Both the position numbers and the translations under genes were made by a program. Shown here in pieces: positions 35,936 to 48,546 of a stretch of DNA of 64,000 bases. This DNA comes from Morella rubra (taxonomy: Eukaryota > Streptophyta > Magnoliopsida > Fagales > Myricaceae): positions 5,046,015 to 5,110,014 of the forward strand of contig CM025853.1 in assembly GCA_003952965.2 (NCBI GenBank), written 5' to 3'. How positions within the stretch are numbered: position 1 is the first letter of the stretch; the number at the start of each line of letters is the position of its first letter. Below the pieces are notes generated by a model. That model had not been told where the DNA came from. It ran no database searches and saw only the letters and a program-made list of their open reading frames with translations.

Positions 35936-36249
35936 GGAATAAAAATTCCAGTTCAACAATCTACAATTAATTACTAGTTTTTCTAAGGTTTTTTTTTTTT
36001 TGTGTGTTAAAAATTTTGGGATATATAAATTAGTGAAAAAGTGAAGAGAGAGATGATTTGAATAATTTTTTTTTTATAAGTAAATTTGAATGAATTTTTT
36101 ATATTTATTATAGTAAAAATGAATGATTTGATGGGGAGAGACAGATTATTTTGTAGTTATCTTATTAAACCAAAATTTTGGCACATAAACGCCACCTAGT
36201 GATTGTCTATCCCAATTTCAACACAAAGTAAATTTACCCATTGGGACAA
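35936..36249. other. No gene seen
   Basis: AT-rich with T-runs near 35,989 and 36,066. Nothing recognisable. Confidence 0.5.
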
Positions 36250-37297
36250 TTTAATAAATAAATACAAAGTAAGAAGCATATATACCTATAAAGAAAGTAA
36301 TGCACCAATTGAAGCATAAAAATGAGCTCTTAGTATAGAGAAACCTCCCACTCTCACACATGGACTAGTAAACCAGAACCCTTGTTTACCAAAATTATTT
36401 AGACCCGAGTTACTTGCAATAACACAATCAAATTTATAGTCTCACATAAATTATTTAGACGGATGCCTTGTATCTTACAGTTCACCGGAAAAGTCTTTGA
36501 GAATTTTAGATGATAGAATAACAGCCTAGAATCTGAAAAACAAAACTTTCAATTAAGCAAGAACATAAAGCAAATGGAATAAGATTTGGGTTTTTTATAA
36601 ACTAATACTTCTAGTACTTTTACGGGGGTGGTCTAAGATGGACCATCCGTGAACGACACATGAGAAAGGCCAGGTAACATTGGAACAAAAATCAAGATAA
36701 CCTAGCAAATCTTCTAGTATCTTCAAAGTGGAGAAAAAAACTGAGCAACAAAAGGAATGAGAAGCAGCTCAATTAATTAAATTCCACAGAAGCCCACAAC
36801 ACAAACTTCAATAAAGTAAGAAACAAAGATCTCTTAGTCAAATTGGTCCGTATTCTTGAATAGCAAAAGCAGCATGCCACAATATTCTTAAAAAAGGGTT
36901 GGTTGAAACAATTGCTTGAACAGGAAAAGCAGCATGCCACAATCTATATGTACTAGTTACCACAATTTAGTCAAATTCGAGGACATTCAAATCAAACTCT
37001 CTAGCAATTACACAATCTAATTTGCATTCCATCTTGAACATTCCACAAACAACCCATATACTCACTCGAATGTAAAAGTTAAAAAGCCTTCGAATTTGGA
37101 CCTTCTACCCAACAACAACACCAAGTACCCTTGAACGATGATTCTCAAACTGATATAAGCAAGAGGAGAAAGGATCCTGATGTGTAAGGAGTATTACTAT
37201 CCCTATTATCAATGCAAACGAACTACAATAACAAAGAAGATGCAAGAAATTCATACGCAATCAACAAAATTAATACCAAATGAAAGTCATCCCACAG

Positions 37298-38569
37298 TGA
37301 AAAACCTAATTTAGACCCAACTTATGCGGAATATACCTAGAGGTAGGTGAATAGGTATCTTTTAAAAATTTATCAATTAATTATTTCTATTTAAAACTTA
37401 AAACTTATTCTCTGAAATAACAACCCAAATATAATTCTTACAATATTCAAGTTCTAATTAACAATCAGATATGAATATATGAACAGGGAAACAATTACAC
37501 ATGAATCTGTAAAACAGGGTATACTGAACTAACTGTAAGAAACTCTGAAGAAACTGTAACACGCAGAACCAATAATTTCCATATTCACATATACAATTGA
37601 AACACAATCAATTGAACAATCTTACCAATAATCAGAATCTTAATTCGTAACTTGCCAACCAGATTTGTGAATGAAGGTTGTCAAGGCTCAAGAATATAGT
37701 CTCACAACTCAAAGAACAAACTTGGTTAGTAAGTGAATAAATGAAACAAATTAAGAACAATAATAGACACGTAACACCGAGAATGGTTACGAAGAGAAAC
37801 TCCCTAAGGAATGTCCTTAAGGAGAAAAACTCTCTGGGCCCGTAGGCCGTTTGAATCCACTAGTTTCTAATTGATTACAAGGTGATCTATTGAAGCGACT
37901 AACCTAGCCTATCAAACACTTTGAATCAAACCGATTTACCGTAAATCGAATCTCAAATGGACGTAGAACCTCTAAGTCCAAACGGAAATCTTGATCTTGA
38001 ACGACTCTTGATCTTCCCGCACAAACCTTGTGCAACCAATGGCCATGGCTGAAACCTTCATCCAACAATATTCAAAACCTTGAATCTTCAACTTCGTAGA
38101 AGCAATATGGGGAACACGGTGATCGAATCTATACTCTCGTAAGATACTCCATCTTCATCAAAGGAGACATTCATGAAAATCAGCAACTAGTCATCAAGAC
38201 GTAGATCAAGCAATCAAACGAAATCTTGAAACACCTCAATCTTGACGCTATTCAATCTTGGAGCAATCTATTTTCTGTTTTGAGAGAAGGACCAAGTGCA
38301 GTCTTAAAACTCAGATCTGCGTGTATATGTCAAAAATACCCATTCTGTTTTTCCGTTGTTTTCTTTCACGCGTCCAGCCCCTCTACAGATTCCAGCACCT
38401 TCTCTATCTTCTAGAAACACGGGTAAAAGGCAAGAATACCCTTAAGGCAGCCCCACGTACACCTCAAGAGACCCAGTTAGCAATCACTTTATAATCCCCT
38501 TCTAGAATCCACACAAATGACAAAAAGACCCCTATTTGTCTTTCACGAGCCATGCCACACGTTCTCACA
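37298..38569 (-). mobile_element. Solo LTR of a Sire-like Copia element in copy B
   Basis: 1,272 bp with TG...CA ends and a perfect 5-bp duplication CACAG at 37,293-37,297 and 38,570-38,574. Copy A has the empty site near 10,950 (reverse complement CATCCCACAGGAAGATC). Internal blocks such as GAGAATGGTTACGAAGAGAA and CTCTGGGCCCGTAGGCC are shared with the E1 and E2 LTRs. ORFs at 38,226-38,494 lie inside it and are not genes. Confidence 0.85.
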
Positions 38570-38984
38570 CACAGGAAGATCTAGAACAAATGCTTCTAGT
38601 ACTTGCAAATTAACAGATAAAAGAAAACTATCCAGCGGCTTCCCCATCTTCAAAAAGACAGTGTTAGTGGCTACTTAGATTATCTCTATATAACTATTAG
38701 ATACGACTGGGGTTTTAAGAAACTATGGTGACCAAAAATGTTCAGATTCTACCCTCGAAGAAAAATATCAGGATTCTTAATTATTCTGTAATTTCATTAA
38801 TTTAACTTGCGAGAAATGACAGACTTGGAACAGGAAGACATGAAAACCCACTAAAGAAGCAATCAAAAGCATGATTTCTCTTTCAAATAAAATGCAGATG
38901 TCAATACAAAATCGTGAACAACAGGGGAAAAAAAAAATCTGCGATACCAACACCAAAATCAGAAAGTTAAAAGAACATTGAATT

Positions 38985-39128
38985 ACTCTTCTTGAGGACC
39001 ACGATCTTCCCCATCGCCTTCTCTTTCGTAGTATGTCCCTTGTCCTGGCCATTCTTCTCGTTTGCCCTTCTAGGGGCTCTCTAGCCTCTATTGCAACCAC
39101 CAGAGTTTGAAGTTCTGCTTTCTTCAAT
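38985..39128 (-). pseudogene. CDK-like protein kinase first-exon remnant (copy B)
   Basis: The minus strand reads RRANEKNG, then GQGTY in another frame, then KEKAMGKIVVLKKS, matching the glycine loop and ATP-lysine blocks of a CDKC-like kinase. Frame breaks differ from copy A, so each copy decayed separately or both derive from an already broken parent. A 116-codon frame overlaps in the wrong phase. Confidence 0.45.
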
Positions 39129-39403
39129 TTCTCTCCCTCTCGACTCTCTTTTCCTTATCCCGCTTTATATTCCCATCTTAAGGGTATGTTTGTTTTTAAA
39201 ATTATTCTAGAATATAAATGTATTCAACAAAATTTGTAAAACAAATATAAAAAATCTTAAAAATTCATACACAAATACTAATACATTTTCAAAAAAAATT
39301 ATAACAAATCTTCCCTCTATACTTTTTCACCTAACTTTAATACTATTTTATTAAATAATTATATCAAATTATCTCTCTCTACATCTTTTTACAAATTTTA
39401 ACA

Positions 39404-39926
39404 AAAATTAAATATCTTTAAAACTTTTCACTAACCTGTACACAAAAACCTATAAAACTCTAATCTACATAAATTAAGGGGAAAATACACTTTTTACCCA
39501 CAAACTACCGGAGTAGTGACACATTGCACCCCAAACTACCATCTTTAAGACATTGCACCCTCAAACTACCAATGTTATACATTTTGCACCCTAAACTACC
39601 TACTTTGACACATTACACCCTCCAACTACTAATATTAAACACTTTACACCCTCCATTTGACAATAATACCCTTGAGAAATTAATGAATTGACAACAATAT
39701 CTAAGGGCATTATCGTCATTTTAGTTTAAAATTTGATAAAGGGTGCAAAGTGTTAAAAATTGGTAGTTAGAGGGTGCAATGTGTCAAAATTGGTAGTTTA
39801 GGGTGCAAAGTGTAAAATATATGGTAGTTCATGGGTGAAAAGTGTATTTTCCCCTAAAATTAAATATCTTTAAAACTTTTCACTAACTGTACACAAAAAC
39901 CTATAAAACTCTAATCTACATAAATA
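39404..39926. mobile_element. Foldback (MITE-like) element flanked by ~71-bp direct repeats
   Basis: Core 39,476-39,855: GGGGAAAATACACTTTTTAC and its complement at the ends, with many internal repeats of the type CACCC(T)AAACTACC. On both sides stands the same ~71-bp stretch (39,404-39,474 and 39,856-39,926: AAAATTAAATATCTTTAAAA ... CTAATCTACATAAAT). Typical MITE target duplications are 2-10 bp, so the 71-bp repeat needs another explanation. Confidence 0.7.
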
Positions 39927-40620
39927 TTTACAATTTTATCAAAATCTTACAATGTTTTAGAAACGAACATCCCCTATTTTCTCTCTAGCTCTCTAATATC
40001 TCGGTCCCTCTCTTTTCAAATGGACTCTGTTTTTTTGGCGATGGAGTTTTCGAGAGAAATAGATATAGCCGTTGTAACTTGTAAGTCGGGGGAGGTGTTT
40101 TGAATTTCGGAAGACGAGGGCAAACAAAACGACTAATACAAATCGGCAAAAGAAACAAAAAGAAAGTTGCACTTGTGGGAAGGGCATTCTTGTTTAACTT
40201 GAAATGTTAAAGAACACACCAAAAAAAAAAAACCATTTATACACGTTTGCAACCAGCATTTCACTTTTGAATCCTGGATTACTTGTCAAACACACGAGAC
40301 CCTCTCTTTTAAAATGATTGTTCTGCCTCGGCATTTAAGCTGCGTTGACAAAATCACTCGCATGCTAAATGGATTCCCGATAATGCACCTAAATTAAAAC
40401 TTTGATCAAACACCGAATTTGCAAATGCAATTTACATTGAGGCACTCGTTAAAGGAATTAAGGGTTTTATTTTGCACGTGATGGAGGATTTCACCCAATT
40501 TCACGCCTATATTGAATAAAATGAGTAAATCGACAGCAACAAAGACTTTGAAAGTGAAATTTGTTAAAGATATATATCAGCTAACCAAATTTAGAGATGT
40601 AAAGTTTATTTAACTCGGAA

Positions 40621-42195
40621 AAAAAAATACAAACCAGTACAAGAATTGGAGTTTAACGTACCTCACAACCTTCCGTAATGATATAAAGAAACCATGGTCA
40701 AGGCAGCCTTTTTCATGGCCCTCGTGTTAGGAAACTATGAGACCGGACCAAGTTGGGTCCATTTCTTTCTTCTTCTTTTTTTTTTTTTTGCACTGTCCCG
40801 AATGTGTTGAGGTGCTTGTTGGGTCCCCCACTCACTGGGTGTATCCTCTAGTTTTATTAATACAATACAATATTATGCTAACTCGTCTGGTTGGGCTGCC
40901 AAATGGAAGGTTGGGCCAATAGATCAAGCGTAGTAGGAATCATAAAGTAGGAAACTCCCCACAACCCTTCTTCTGCACTAAGCCGGCTATGGACATCTGA
41001 CGCCAAAGTGGAGTCGATAGGCTGAAACAGTGTGGAGCGGATAGTGTTTGCCTGTTAAAATTATCAAAATTTGTAAAAATATAGAGAGATATGATTTAAA
41101 TAAATTTTTTAATAAAAATAAAAAATTTAAAAAGAAAGAAAGATATTTATTATTATTTATTAATCAAATTTTGACATTTCATATGCAAACCCCATCCAAA
41201 TTGAACATTTTATGAACTCGGAGTTGCTTAGGATTATGGGGAAACTCACACTGTTAGATTTATTCATTCAAATCTGGATCGGTCCTTTCATACACTTCGA
41301 AGCAATCGGCCTAATATAATCTTTTGCCTTCTTCAGTCGCCCACCTTGGCAGTATATACATGGTCTCCTCCAATCTTCTTTTTCAACAGTCCATTGAGCA
41401 TTTGACGTCTAAAATCGTCCAAATTGGATTAAGAGAATTATACAGTTGAAAAATAAATGATCCACATTTTCTTCCCTGCAATTCTACAGTGGAATGTATG
41501 TATGGCTGTTTCCAGCTAACACATACCCCTAGTTGATGCTGTTGTCCATTGATGGAGACGAAATGTGTGATCTAAATATTTTTATTTTATTAAAAACTAA
41601 ACATGGAAAAAGCACTCTACGAAATGTGTGGTTGTCGCAATTATAGTCTTTTTTTTTTTTACTGATTTAATGTATAAGAATTGATGTTCTGGTTTGGAAA
41701 TGTTTGTCTACTTTCTTGATCATAATCGTAATCGTATTTTATTTTATAGTTAAAATTTTCAAATTTTTTCAATTGAGCCCTACAACATATTGATTTATCT
41801 GAAGTGGGCGCACGGCCAAGAGAACAAGGAAATTTACGGTTGTACAATTTTCAGTAGTAGAAATCAGCAAAGAGACCATTGTGATGCCTCATTACTCGTC
41901 TATATCACCAATTTTCATATATGTAAAGACAATAGAGTTACTGATCTGTAACATGATGATCTCCATTACAAGATTTTTGATTAACAAAATCTTACAGATG
42001 CAGTAAATAAAATGGTGCGTTTCGCGTCAAATGAAATTGAAGTATATATCACATTCCAATAGGTACCTAATATTCAATCATAGCGTCTAAGACCATATAT
42101 TATGTTTTGAAGCACGTATACGTATTGCTAATTATTCTAAATATGCTCAGTATAAGTATAATAATATATCTTTTCTAAACTTTATACATTTAGTT
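40621..42195. other. No gene seen
   Basis: AT-rich intergenic DNA with a T-run at about 40,778-40,788 and another at 41,649-41,660. The ORFs here have no motif. Confidence 0.5.
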
Positions 42196-42476
42196 TGTTA
42201 GAAGATATAATTCAAGTAATAAAATATTCCTCTTCCTATCAGTTTAAGTTTTTGAGATGAGTGGTAGATTCACATGGTATTAAAGCCAAGGTCCCAAGTT
42301 CGTGACCTGACTCCGCTTTTTATCCCAATTTCAATTAAATATTACACATGTTGGGCCTTCCTATTAAAGAAGAGCCCGACCCACTCGTGAGAGAGAGCGT
42401 TAGAAAATATAATTCAAGTAATAAAATCTTTCTCTTCCTTTCAGCTTAAACTTTTGGGATGAATGGTAAATTTACA
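42196..42476 (+). mobile_element. TRIM (terminal-repeat retrotransposon in miniature)
   Basis: LTRs of 79 bp at 42,196-42,274 and 42,398-42,476 (start TGTTAGAA/CGTTAGAA, end CACA/TACA). A primer-binding site TGGTATTAAAGCC (42,275-42,287), one change from the initiator-Met consensus TGGTATCAGAGC style, follows the 5' LTR. A GTGAGAGAGAG purine tract precedes the 3' LTR. Flanks TAGTT and TAGTC give a 4/5 target duplication. The interior is ~123 bp with no coding. Confidence 0.8.
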
Positions 42477-42708
42477 TAGTCAACTAATCTGTAATTATCA
42501 TAACCATGGTTTATAATTTATAATATATAATAGATTCATGTAGGGATAGAAAGAATCCATATGCTAATATATATATTGAAAGATATACTCATTATTGAGA
42601 CCAATCTTATTACATAAATATACCTTATTCAAGTAACTAATGAGACTATTTATGCATGTATGATGCTTGAATATAATTAAAATTGTTTTATTGTTGTCTC
42701 TCTAAATA

Positions 42709-43479
42709 CAGTTACCAAAAAAAACAAGAAATATAAAATAATTTTTTAAAACAATTACTTTTAGTTGCATTTTCACCAACAAACGATGCTAAAAACAGTA
42801 ATCACAACGCTTTAAGAAAACGATGCTACAATAACAGGGATATGGCAGTGTTTATTTACAAAACGCGGCTAAGTCATAGGTTTTAGTAGTGTTTATCCCA
42901 CAAATGCCGCTAAGATTATCGCAGTGTTTCTGCAAAAAGGTTGCAACAATCTATAACTATTTGTAGCGTTTTCTTTTTGTAAAGCACCGATAAAGACATT
43001 ATTATCGTTGCGGTTTTCTCAAAACGCTACAACAACCTATAAGGATGCTTTTTAGCCGCGTTTATTGCAAAAACACGTCTAAAGATTAGGTATTGGTAGT
43101 GGTTTTTAAAGAACGCAACCAAAACCTATAGTTTGTTGCAGCAGTAAATCAAAACCGCTGCCAAAGGGCAACGCAGAGCTTTTGAAAACGCCACAGTAAA
43201 GATACTTTTTAGTAGCGTTTATTTTAAAACCGCGCTAAAATTCATAATATTGCACCGGTTTTTAAAAGAATGCTCTAAAAACCTGTAATTTGTCGCAGCC
43301 GTAAATTAAAACGCTGCTAAAGGGACAAGATAGTACAACGTTTTTGTAAAGCGTTGCAAAAAGGTTAATTTTAGCTGCGTGTATTGCCCAAACACAGCTA
43401 AATATCAAATTATAGCAGCGTTTTTTAAGTACCCTTCGCTAAAAAGACCGTGGCTATACAGGGCCCTTTTTTGGCAGTG
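42709..43479. mobile_element. Non-autonomous CACTA-like element
   Basis: The ends CAGTTACCAAAAAAAAC and the complement CACTGCCAAAAAAGG resemble CACTA termini. Between them are dense degenerate subterminal repeats in both orientations (forms of AGCGTTTTTNNAAACGCTGCTAAA). No coding region. The same repeat style, less decayed, marks the left end of the autonomous-type CACTA at 57,699. Confidence 0.65.
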
Positions 43480-43943
43480 ACAGTCACTTAACCATTAAAT
43501 TTGTAGAAGAATAAGCAATACTCTCACTAAAAACTTAAACGTCTAGTTAGGGATTTATAGAAACTTTGTCTCACAATATGAACTCTTAATACAGCGTACA
43601 TAGAAGTTTACCGCATCTAATAAGGTGCACCATCCCAAATAACATAGATAATCACACAAATGACAGGGTCGATGTAATATGATCATAGGCTATATATTCA
43701 ACTTGTTTTATAAAATTAAATTTCATATTCAATACAAAATAACATAATAATAATATTTATTAGAACAATATTGTTACGTACATCAACATCATCAAACACT
43801 AATTTTAAGCATGAGTGTACTGATCAATTCTCCATGGAAGAGAACCATCGACGGCTTCATGCTATGTTATTCAAGTACACAACTAAACAGAACTTGGGTT
43901 ACAGATTACCAGCGCCATCTCGGCCGACCCTGGAAATGGCTTC
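43480..43943. other. Downstream flank of the acyltransferase pseudogene
   Basis: AT-rich. No feature beyond possible 3' UTR sequence of the gene at 43,944-45,313. Confidence 0.4.
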
Positions 43944-45313
43944 TTAAGCTTGCATATCCTGATAGAAGAACTTCTTAAAAGAATCCATGTATTCTGTTTG
44001 CAGACGAAGAGCTATAATGAGAGATCCATCGTACTCAGGACTTGGCAGGATGAATGACTTTCCATCATTTCTCAATACACTCGAACCCACGTATGTAGGC
44101 TTTCCCCACCCAAAGTATGCAGCATAAAACTGTAAATTGATCAAGCTACCAATATAAAGGTTGGGATTTCCTAAGAAAGGTGAATCTGTGTATCCCCTGA
44201 CGTGCAAGTTATTCCTCAACAGAGTCACATCCTCGTGGCTTTTTATAAAATCAAGAGTGGATCTCATGTACTCATCATCCATTCTCTCTGCAGCTTCCCT
44301 TATTTTTCCAGCAGCATAGCTCAATGGCTTAGACAAGATATCACCGTAGAGACATGTCGATGTCACCGTCCCCAGCACTGCATTCCCAAAGTATCCACGA
44401 CGGAGAGTCGGTTTTAATCGGTTTCGGACCTCAACATCGAAGCGAACTCTTGTTGGTTGGTCGTCATTGCCGCTACGTGCGTTACATGCACACCTCCATA
44501 TGTAGCTGGCGATAGCCTCGTATCTTGTAGAGGTTCGTGTCATCAGCATGTTTTGATTGGCTCACTTGCTTCCTTTACTAATCCTGCAATTTGCTCTTTT
44601 GAAATTCTCAGTAGGGTAGCCGTGGTTTCCTTTTTTAGCTCTGCCTTCGCATCTGAGCAACCTATTATGAGTGGTGGCTCTGTGAACCCTATATGATGAA
44701 AGAGCGGAGGCCTAAGCGGTTCATGGGATCATAATATAGTTCTTTCATGAAATGGCATCTCATCATCACTCAAATCATCTCCCCGAGCTAATTTGGCCCA
44801 TGAGTTGAGGAAGTTAACGCAACCTATTCCGTCAGAAACAGTGTGGGATATGGCTGATCCAACACAAACCCCGCCGCAACGAAATCTCGTCAGTTGGACC
44901 AGCAATAAAGGCCACATCTCATTTGGAGTGCTATAATCAATCTTGGGGACAAGATCTTGGATTGCCTCGGTAGGTGCAAAGTCACCAAATTCCTCCAATT
45001 TAGAGTCAGAGTAGGCTTCCAAGAGTTGCGCTCCCATGGCATTACAATCAAGTTCTAGTCGACTACCTTTGATCCAGCGTAGTCGGCCGGCTAGTGGATA
45101 GTAGTGAACCAAAGCTCGACCTAATGATGTTTTAATCGTCTCCGTTGAAAATGGCATGGAACCGCTGTAATTGGTAACGTTATTGGATTTGTAAACCATA
45201 AGAAGAGGTGAATGACTCCAGGGCATCACTAGGTCGTTTTCGGATAACCATAAAATGGTGCTTGGAGTGGGTTCGCTGGGGACGACAATGGAAGAAGACT
45301 CGATGGTAATCAT
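43944..45313 (-). pseudogene. BAHD acyltransferase (spermidine hydroxycinnamoyl transferase-like), broken
   Basis: Full-length by size: about 456 codons from MITIESSSIVVPSEPTPS. Features seen: a PLAGRL box, VQLTRFRCGG, the catalytic HTVSDG (HXXXD) motif near residue 165, SWAKLARGDDL, IWRCACNAR, YFGNAVLGTVTSTC, LSYAAGKIREA, and YFGWGKP in place of the family's DFGWG. BAHD enzymes move acyl groups from CoA to alcohols or amines in the cytosol; the closest I recall are shikimate/spermidine hydroxycinnamoyl types. A TGA at 44,729-44,731 falls where the family has a conserved Trp, and a frameshift near 44,550 separates the N- and C-terminal parts. The Asp-to-Tyr change in DFGWG would also be harmful. 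An upstream ATG at 45,379 is in frame but adds a non-conserved leader. Confidence 0.85.
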
Positions 45314-45642
45314 TTTTGGTATACGGGTCCCCAGGCTCTTCTCTTTGGCTAAATAATGCTCTTCAAAATTACAGATCACTAGGCTCTTAGGTTTTGCTTC
45401 ATAAAATCATGCTAGGTTTTTATACTCCAACGTGATGTGTAGTCGTTATCTTTTCTTTTTTTCGTTAAGTAAAAATAAAGTAATTGGGGTCTAGGAAAGC
45501 TGTGAGACCTACGCCCTAGCGAACAGAGCCACCGACAAGAGCTGCACAGTAATGTATAGTTTGTCCTTTTCTGGGAAGGGCGCATCTTTACAAGCTCCAT
45601 TATGGAGATGTACCGCTTTCATTAATTTATTTTACCAAATTA
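45314..45642. other. Region upstream of the acyltransferase pseudogene
   Basis: No clear promoter motif. It ends at the TIR of the Harbinger element (45,643). Confidence 0.4.
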
Positions 45643-45911
45643 GGGACTGTTTGATTAACAAAATTTTGAGTGATTAGTAAAATTTTGGTATTTTTTGATA
45701 AAAAAGAGGTGTTATTAAAATTTGTAAAAAATGTTAAAATTTTAAAGTGTGTTTATGTAATTGTTGTAAAATTTTGAGTAGTAATAATTGATAATAATTG
45801 GGTGTTTGTTTGTTTGGGATTAGTGTATATGAGAATAATATTTATTTTATTTTATTAGATGATAATAAAAAAAATTTAAAATATAAAACGTTATAAGCCA
45901 ACAAATTCACG

Positions 45912-46075
45912 TGCTGGTCCCTACTCCCTCGTTTTGGTCCCTAAACAATGTGTAGTTTCTGGTATTGAAACTCCACGTCGTTTCAACTCCTCCCCCCCCC
46001 CCCCAAATTTTTGGTCCCTAAACAGCGTGTAGTTTATGGTATTGAAACTACATGTCGTTTCCATTTCCACCTCCC
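45912..46075. repeat. Tandem duplication of ~75 bp with a C-run
   Basis: GGTCCCTAAACA(A/G)(T/C)GTGTAGTTT(C/A)TGGTATTGAAACT occurs at about 45,936 and 46,014, joined by a C-run near 45,990-46,004. It lies inside the Harbinger element. Confidence 0.6.
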
Positions 46076-46464
46076 TCCCCCTTTCTCATTCAGTCGTACA
46101 ACACCTTTAATGGCCTTTCACTAGTTTGTTTCTCTATAACTGAATATGAAAAAGAAAATTAATGAGAATACATTCCGACAGAAGTGACAATAAACCGACA
46201 GTTTCTGGTTCAAAATTACGGCATTATCTCTACTCATAAGATAAAGTAATGACATTGCAATCCTACCCCTTTACAGCACCTAAAATTTGAAGCTCATTAC
46301 ACCAAATAAAATGCCATTACATTCCCACATAACAGACATTGTATCCAATAGTTCACATATTCACCAATAACCACAAATGTACCAAAAAATACATGTCCAA
46401 CTGTCTCAAGTGCCCCCTGTAGCAGTCCACATCATCTCAGCAATGTGGTCGCGCATCACTACCA

Positions 46465-47802
46465 TCAAAGGCGTATCCTCATTATCTGGGGCGTCATCAT
46501 CGTTGTCATCACTGCTTGACGATGAATCCGAGCCCATGACACAGTTGGGTTAGCATAACGGCCAAAAATCCTATCGTCAACATCATTCAACCTTATGAAG
46601 TTGTGAATCACACAACTTGCGGTGACCAACTGTGCTTGGGTGTTCAATTCATAATTAGTCATTTTCTTCAAAATCTTGCACCGCTTTTTTAGCGCCCCAA
46701 AGGATCTTTCTATTACATTTCGCAGTGAGCTATGATTGCGATTGAACAATTCCCTACGTCCCCTTGGTGCTCCACTCCCAACAAAAGAGCTCAAGTGATA
46801 CCGCTCCCCCTTGTAGGGAGGGAGGAAGCCCTCTTTGCAGGGGTAGCCCGAATCAACGACGTAAAAGTACCCTAGAGAAGAAAAGTTAATAAAGAGTTAT
46901 GCTTTGTTTTTTTCCACTCATACTTTTGTTGATAAAGCTAAAATATGTTGAAGCGTCGTACCTGGTGGGGGAACAGGAAATCCTAATTCTGGCCTGGAGA
47001 GGGCGTCTGTCAATACGCGATTATCATGCGCAGACCCTTCCCACCCAGGGCAAACATATGTGAATAACATATCGAAATCACAAATTGCCAGGACATTTTG
47101 TGACAAATACCTTTCCTATTACGAAATGCATTATGTAGTTCTGGAGGAACGACCACATGTGTCCCATCAATGGCCCCTATACAATTCTACACATAAAGCG
47201 ACTGTTAACAATTTCAAGAAAATGCAATATAATTTAAGGCTACACGTCGTGGATGTAAAAATTACTTACCCTGAACCAGGGGTCATACTTTGGATTGCCA
47301 GAAATGTGGGGGTGCACCACACTTATAGTGTGTCGAGTCCGTATAATGATATGGCCCACGTTCAACACTGCGTCCAGGATCTTGTGCACACAACTCCACT
47401 GTCTGAAGTGAACGACAAAATCGATCGGCAAGATCCCGTGGGTGGTCCCAAATCTAATTACCTTTATAAACATGCCCAAAGCCTCCTCCACAGTCACGCC
47501 ACTCGTAGGCTGGTATCGCCCTTCTTCTAGAAGTGTATCAGCTAGCAGCTGAAATACACTCGGACCCACACGAAACTGCCACCTGCAATTAGTGGATTGG
47601 GGTTGTTAAGAACCTGCTGGATATAGTCAGCACCCGATAATCCCACAGGCCACATACGTAACCTCCGTCTATGCCTTCTCCTGCGTCCACTTAGGATAAA
47701 AAAGTTTGCAATCATCAATCGTTCTCTCAAATCGTCGTCCGAATCATCATCCCTTCGGTTTGATCCGTTTGGGTTCGAGCTACTAGCATTGAAGGGGTTC
47801 AT
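46465..47802 (-). pseudogene. Harbinger DDE transposase (HARBI1-like), frameshifted
   Basis: Three exons: A 47,802-47,270, B 47,186-46,962, C 46,871-46,465, with GTAAGT/TGTAG and GTACGA/TCTAG borders. Exon A starts MNPFNASSS and holds a basic Arg-rich run, then GPSVFQLLADTLLEEGRYQP. Exon B has AIDGTHVVVPPELHNAFRNR and GWEGSAHDNRVLTDALSRPE. Exon C has YFYVVDSGYPCKEGFLPPYK and HSSLRNVIERSFGALKKRC. The acidic residues of AIDGTH, AHDNRV and NVIERSFG are the likely DDE triad, all present. Frameshifts lie in exon A near 47,560 and in exon B at the AGGAAAGG near 47,115, and the C-terminus is uncertain. It cuts and pastes the element at TWA sites in an intact state. Confidence 0.8.
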
Positions 47803-48546
47803 GGATTTGGTGTTTGAAAAAGGGAATAGACCTGCATGGAAGAATAAAATAGTCATTCACGTTTTCATATTGCTCATCCAAATGCAACGTAATGGAAAGT
47901 AACGGAGTGTGACATTTAAGTTCGCTAATGCATGGTTATTGTTGCAGTTATGGGTTCCTTCAAATGCAACAGAGTGAGCCAACGTTAGATTGAGAATTGG
48001 TGACTAAAATGAAGAACAGTCTTCAACGCACCTTTACCTAAAATTTCACTGCACAAAACAAAAAGCAAAAACCAACAAAATGAAATAATCTGAACTTAAT
48101 GACCAGATGAGATGTAGAGGACAATTTGCACAATGAAGAGAAAGAAAGTTCATGGCTTAGGTATTGAAATAAATACCTTAATCAAGCAATATTCCACACG
48201 ACAAATACAATCCGAACGTCGTAATCCTTAATTATGATTCCTCACTGGGGAAGTACGTAGAAAGTAGAGCCAACGTTATAAGACAACCATATAAACCAAC
48301 ATTAATTACCATATAAAGACGAAAAACTGCAACGTAGAAAAAAAATCCACACATCATAAACAAGTCATCTCATTAACATGAAGGTCCAACAGGTTCAAGT
48401 AAGAAGGATAAACGCATAACAAGCACAAAAAACTAGCAACTCTTAACACATTCAGGTCTAGTAGGCCCAAATACTAAGGCTAAACTCACAACAAGCACAT
48501 ACATAACTCATCCTAATAAATCGTGATCCGAACCACAACGTTGGCA

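Larger units (their letters stand above)
36250..40620 (-). repeat. Kinase-like 5' region, copy B (inverted relative to copy A)
   Basis: The reverse complement matches copy A in the same order: upstream flank (40,250-40,490 against 9,500-9,660), 5' UTR-like part (39,990-40,090), exon remnant (38,985-39,128), intron-like part (38,650-38,820 and 36,960-37,297) and distal part (36,250-36,600). It carries a solo LTR at 37,298-38,569 and a foldback element at 39,476-39,855, both absent from copy A; copy A in turn carries E1. Confidence 0.7.

Noticed and set aside
38226..38494. ORFs of 62 and 78 codons as genes
   Set aside because: They lie wholly inside a solo LTR with perfect TSD and show no motif.
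38777..39127. 116-codon minus ORF as a real protein
   Set aside because: The conserved kinase blocks are in other frames; the open frame is accidental.
47060..47530. 156-codon plus ORF opposite the Harbinger transposase
   Set aside because: Antisense of exons A and B plus the intron; the DDE motifs are on the minus strand.
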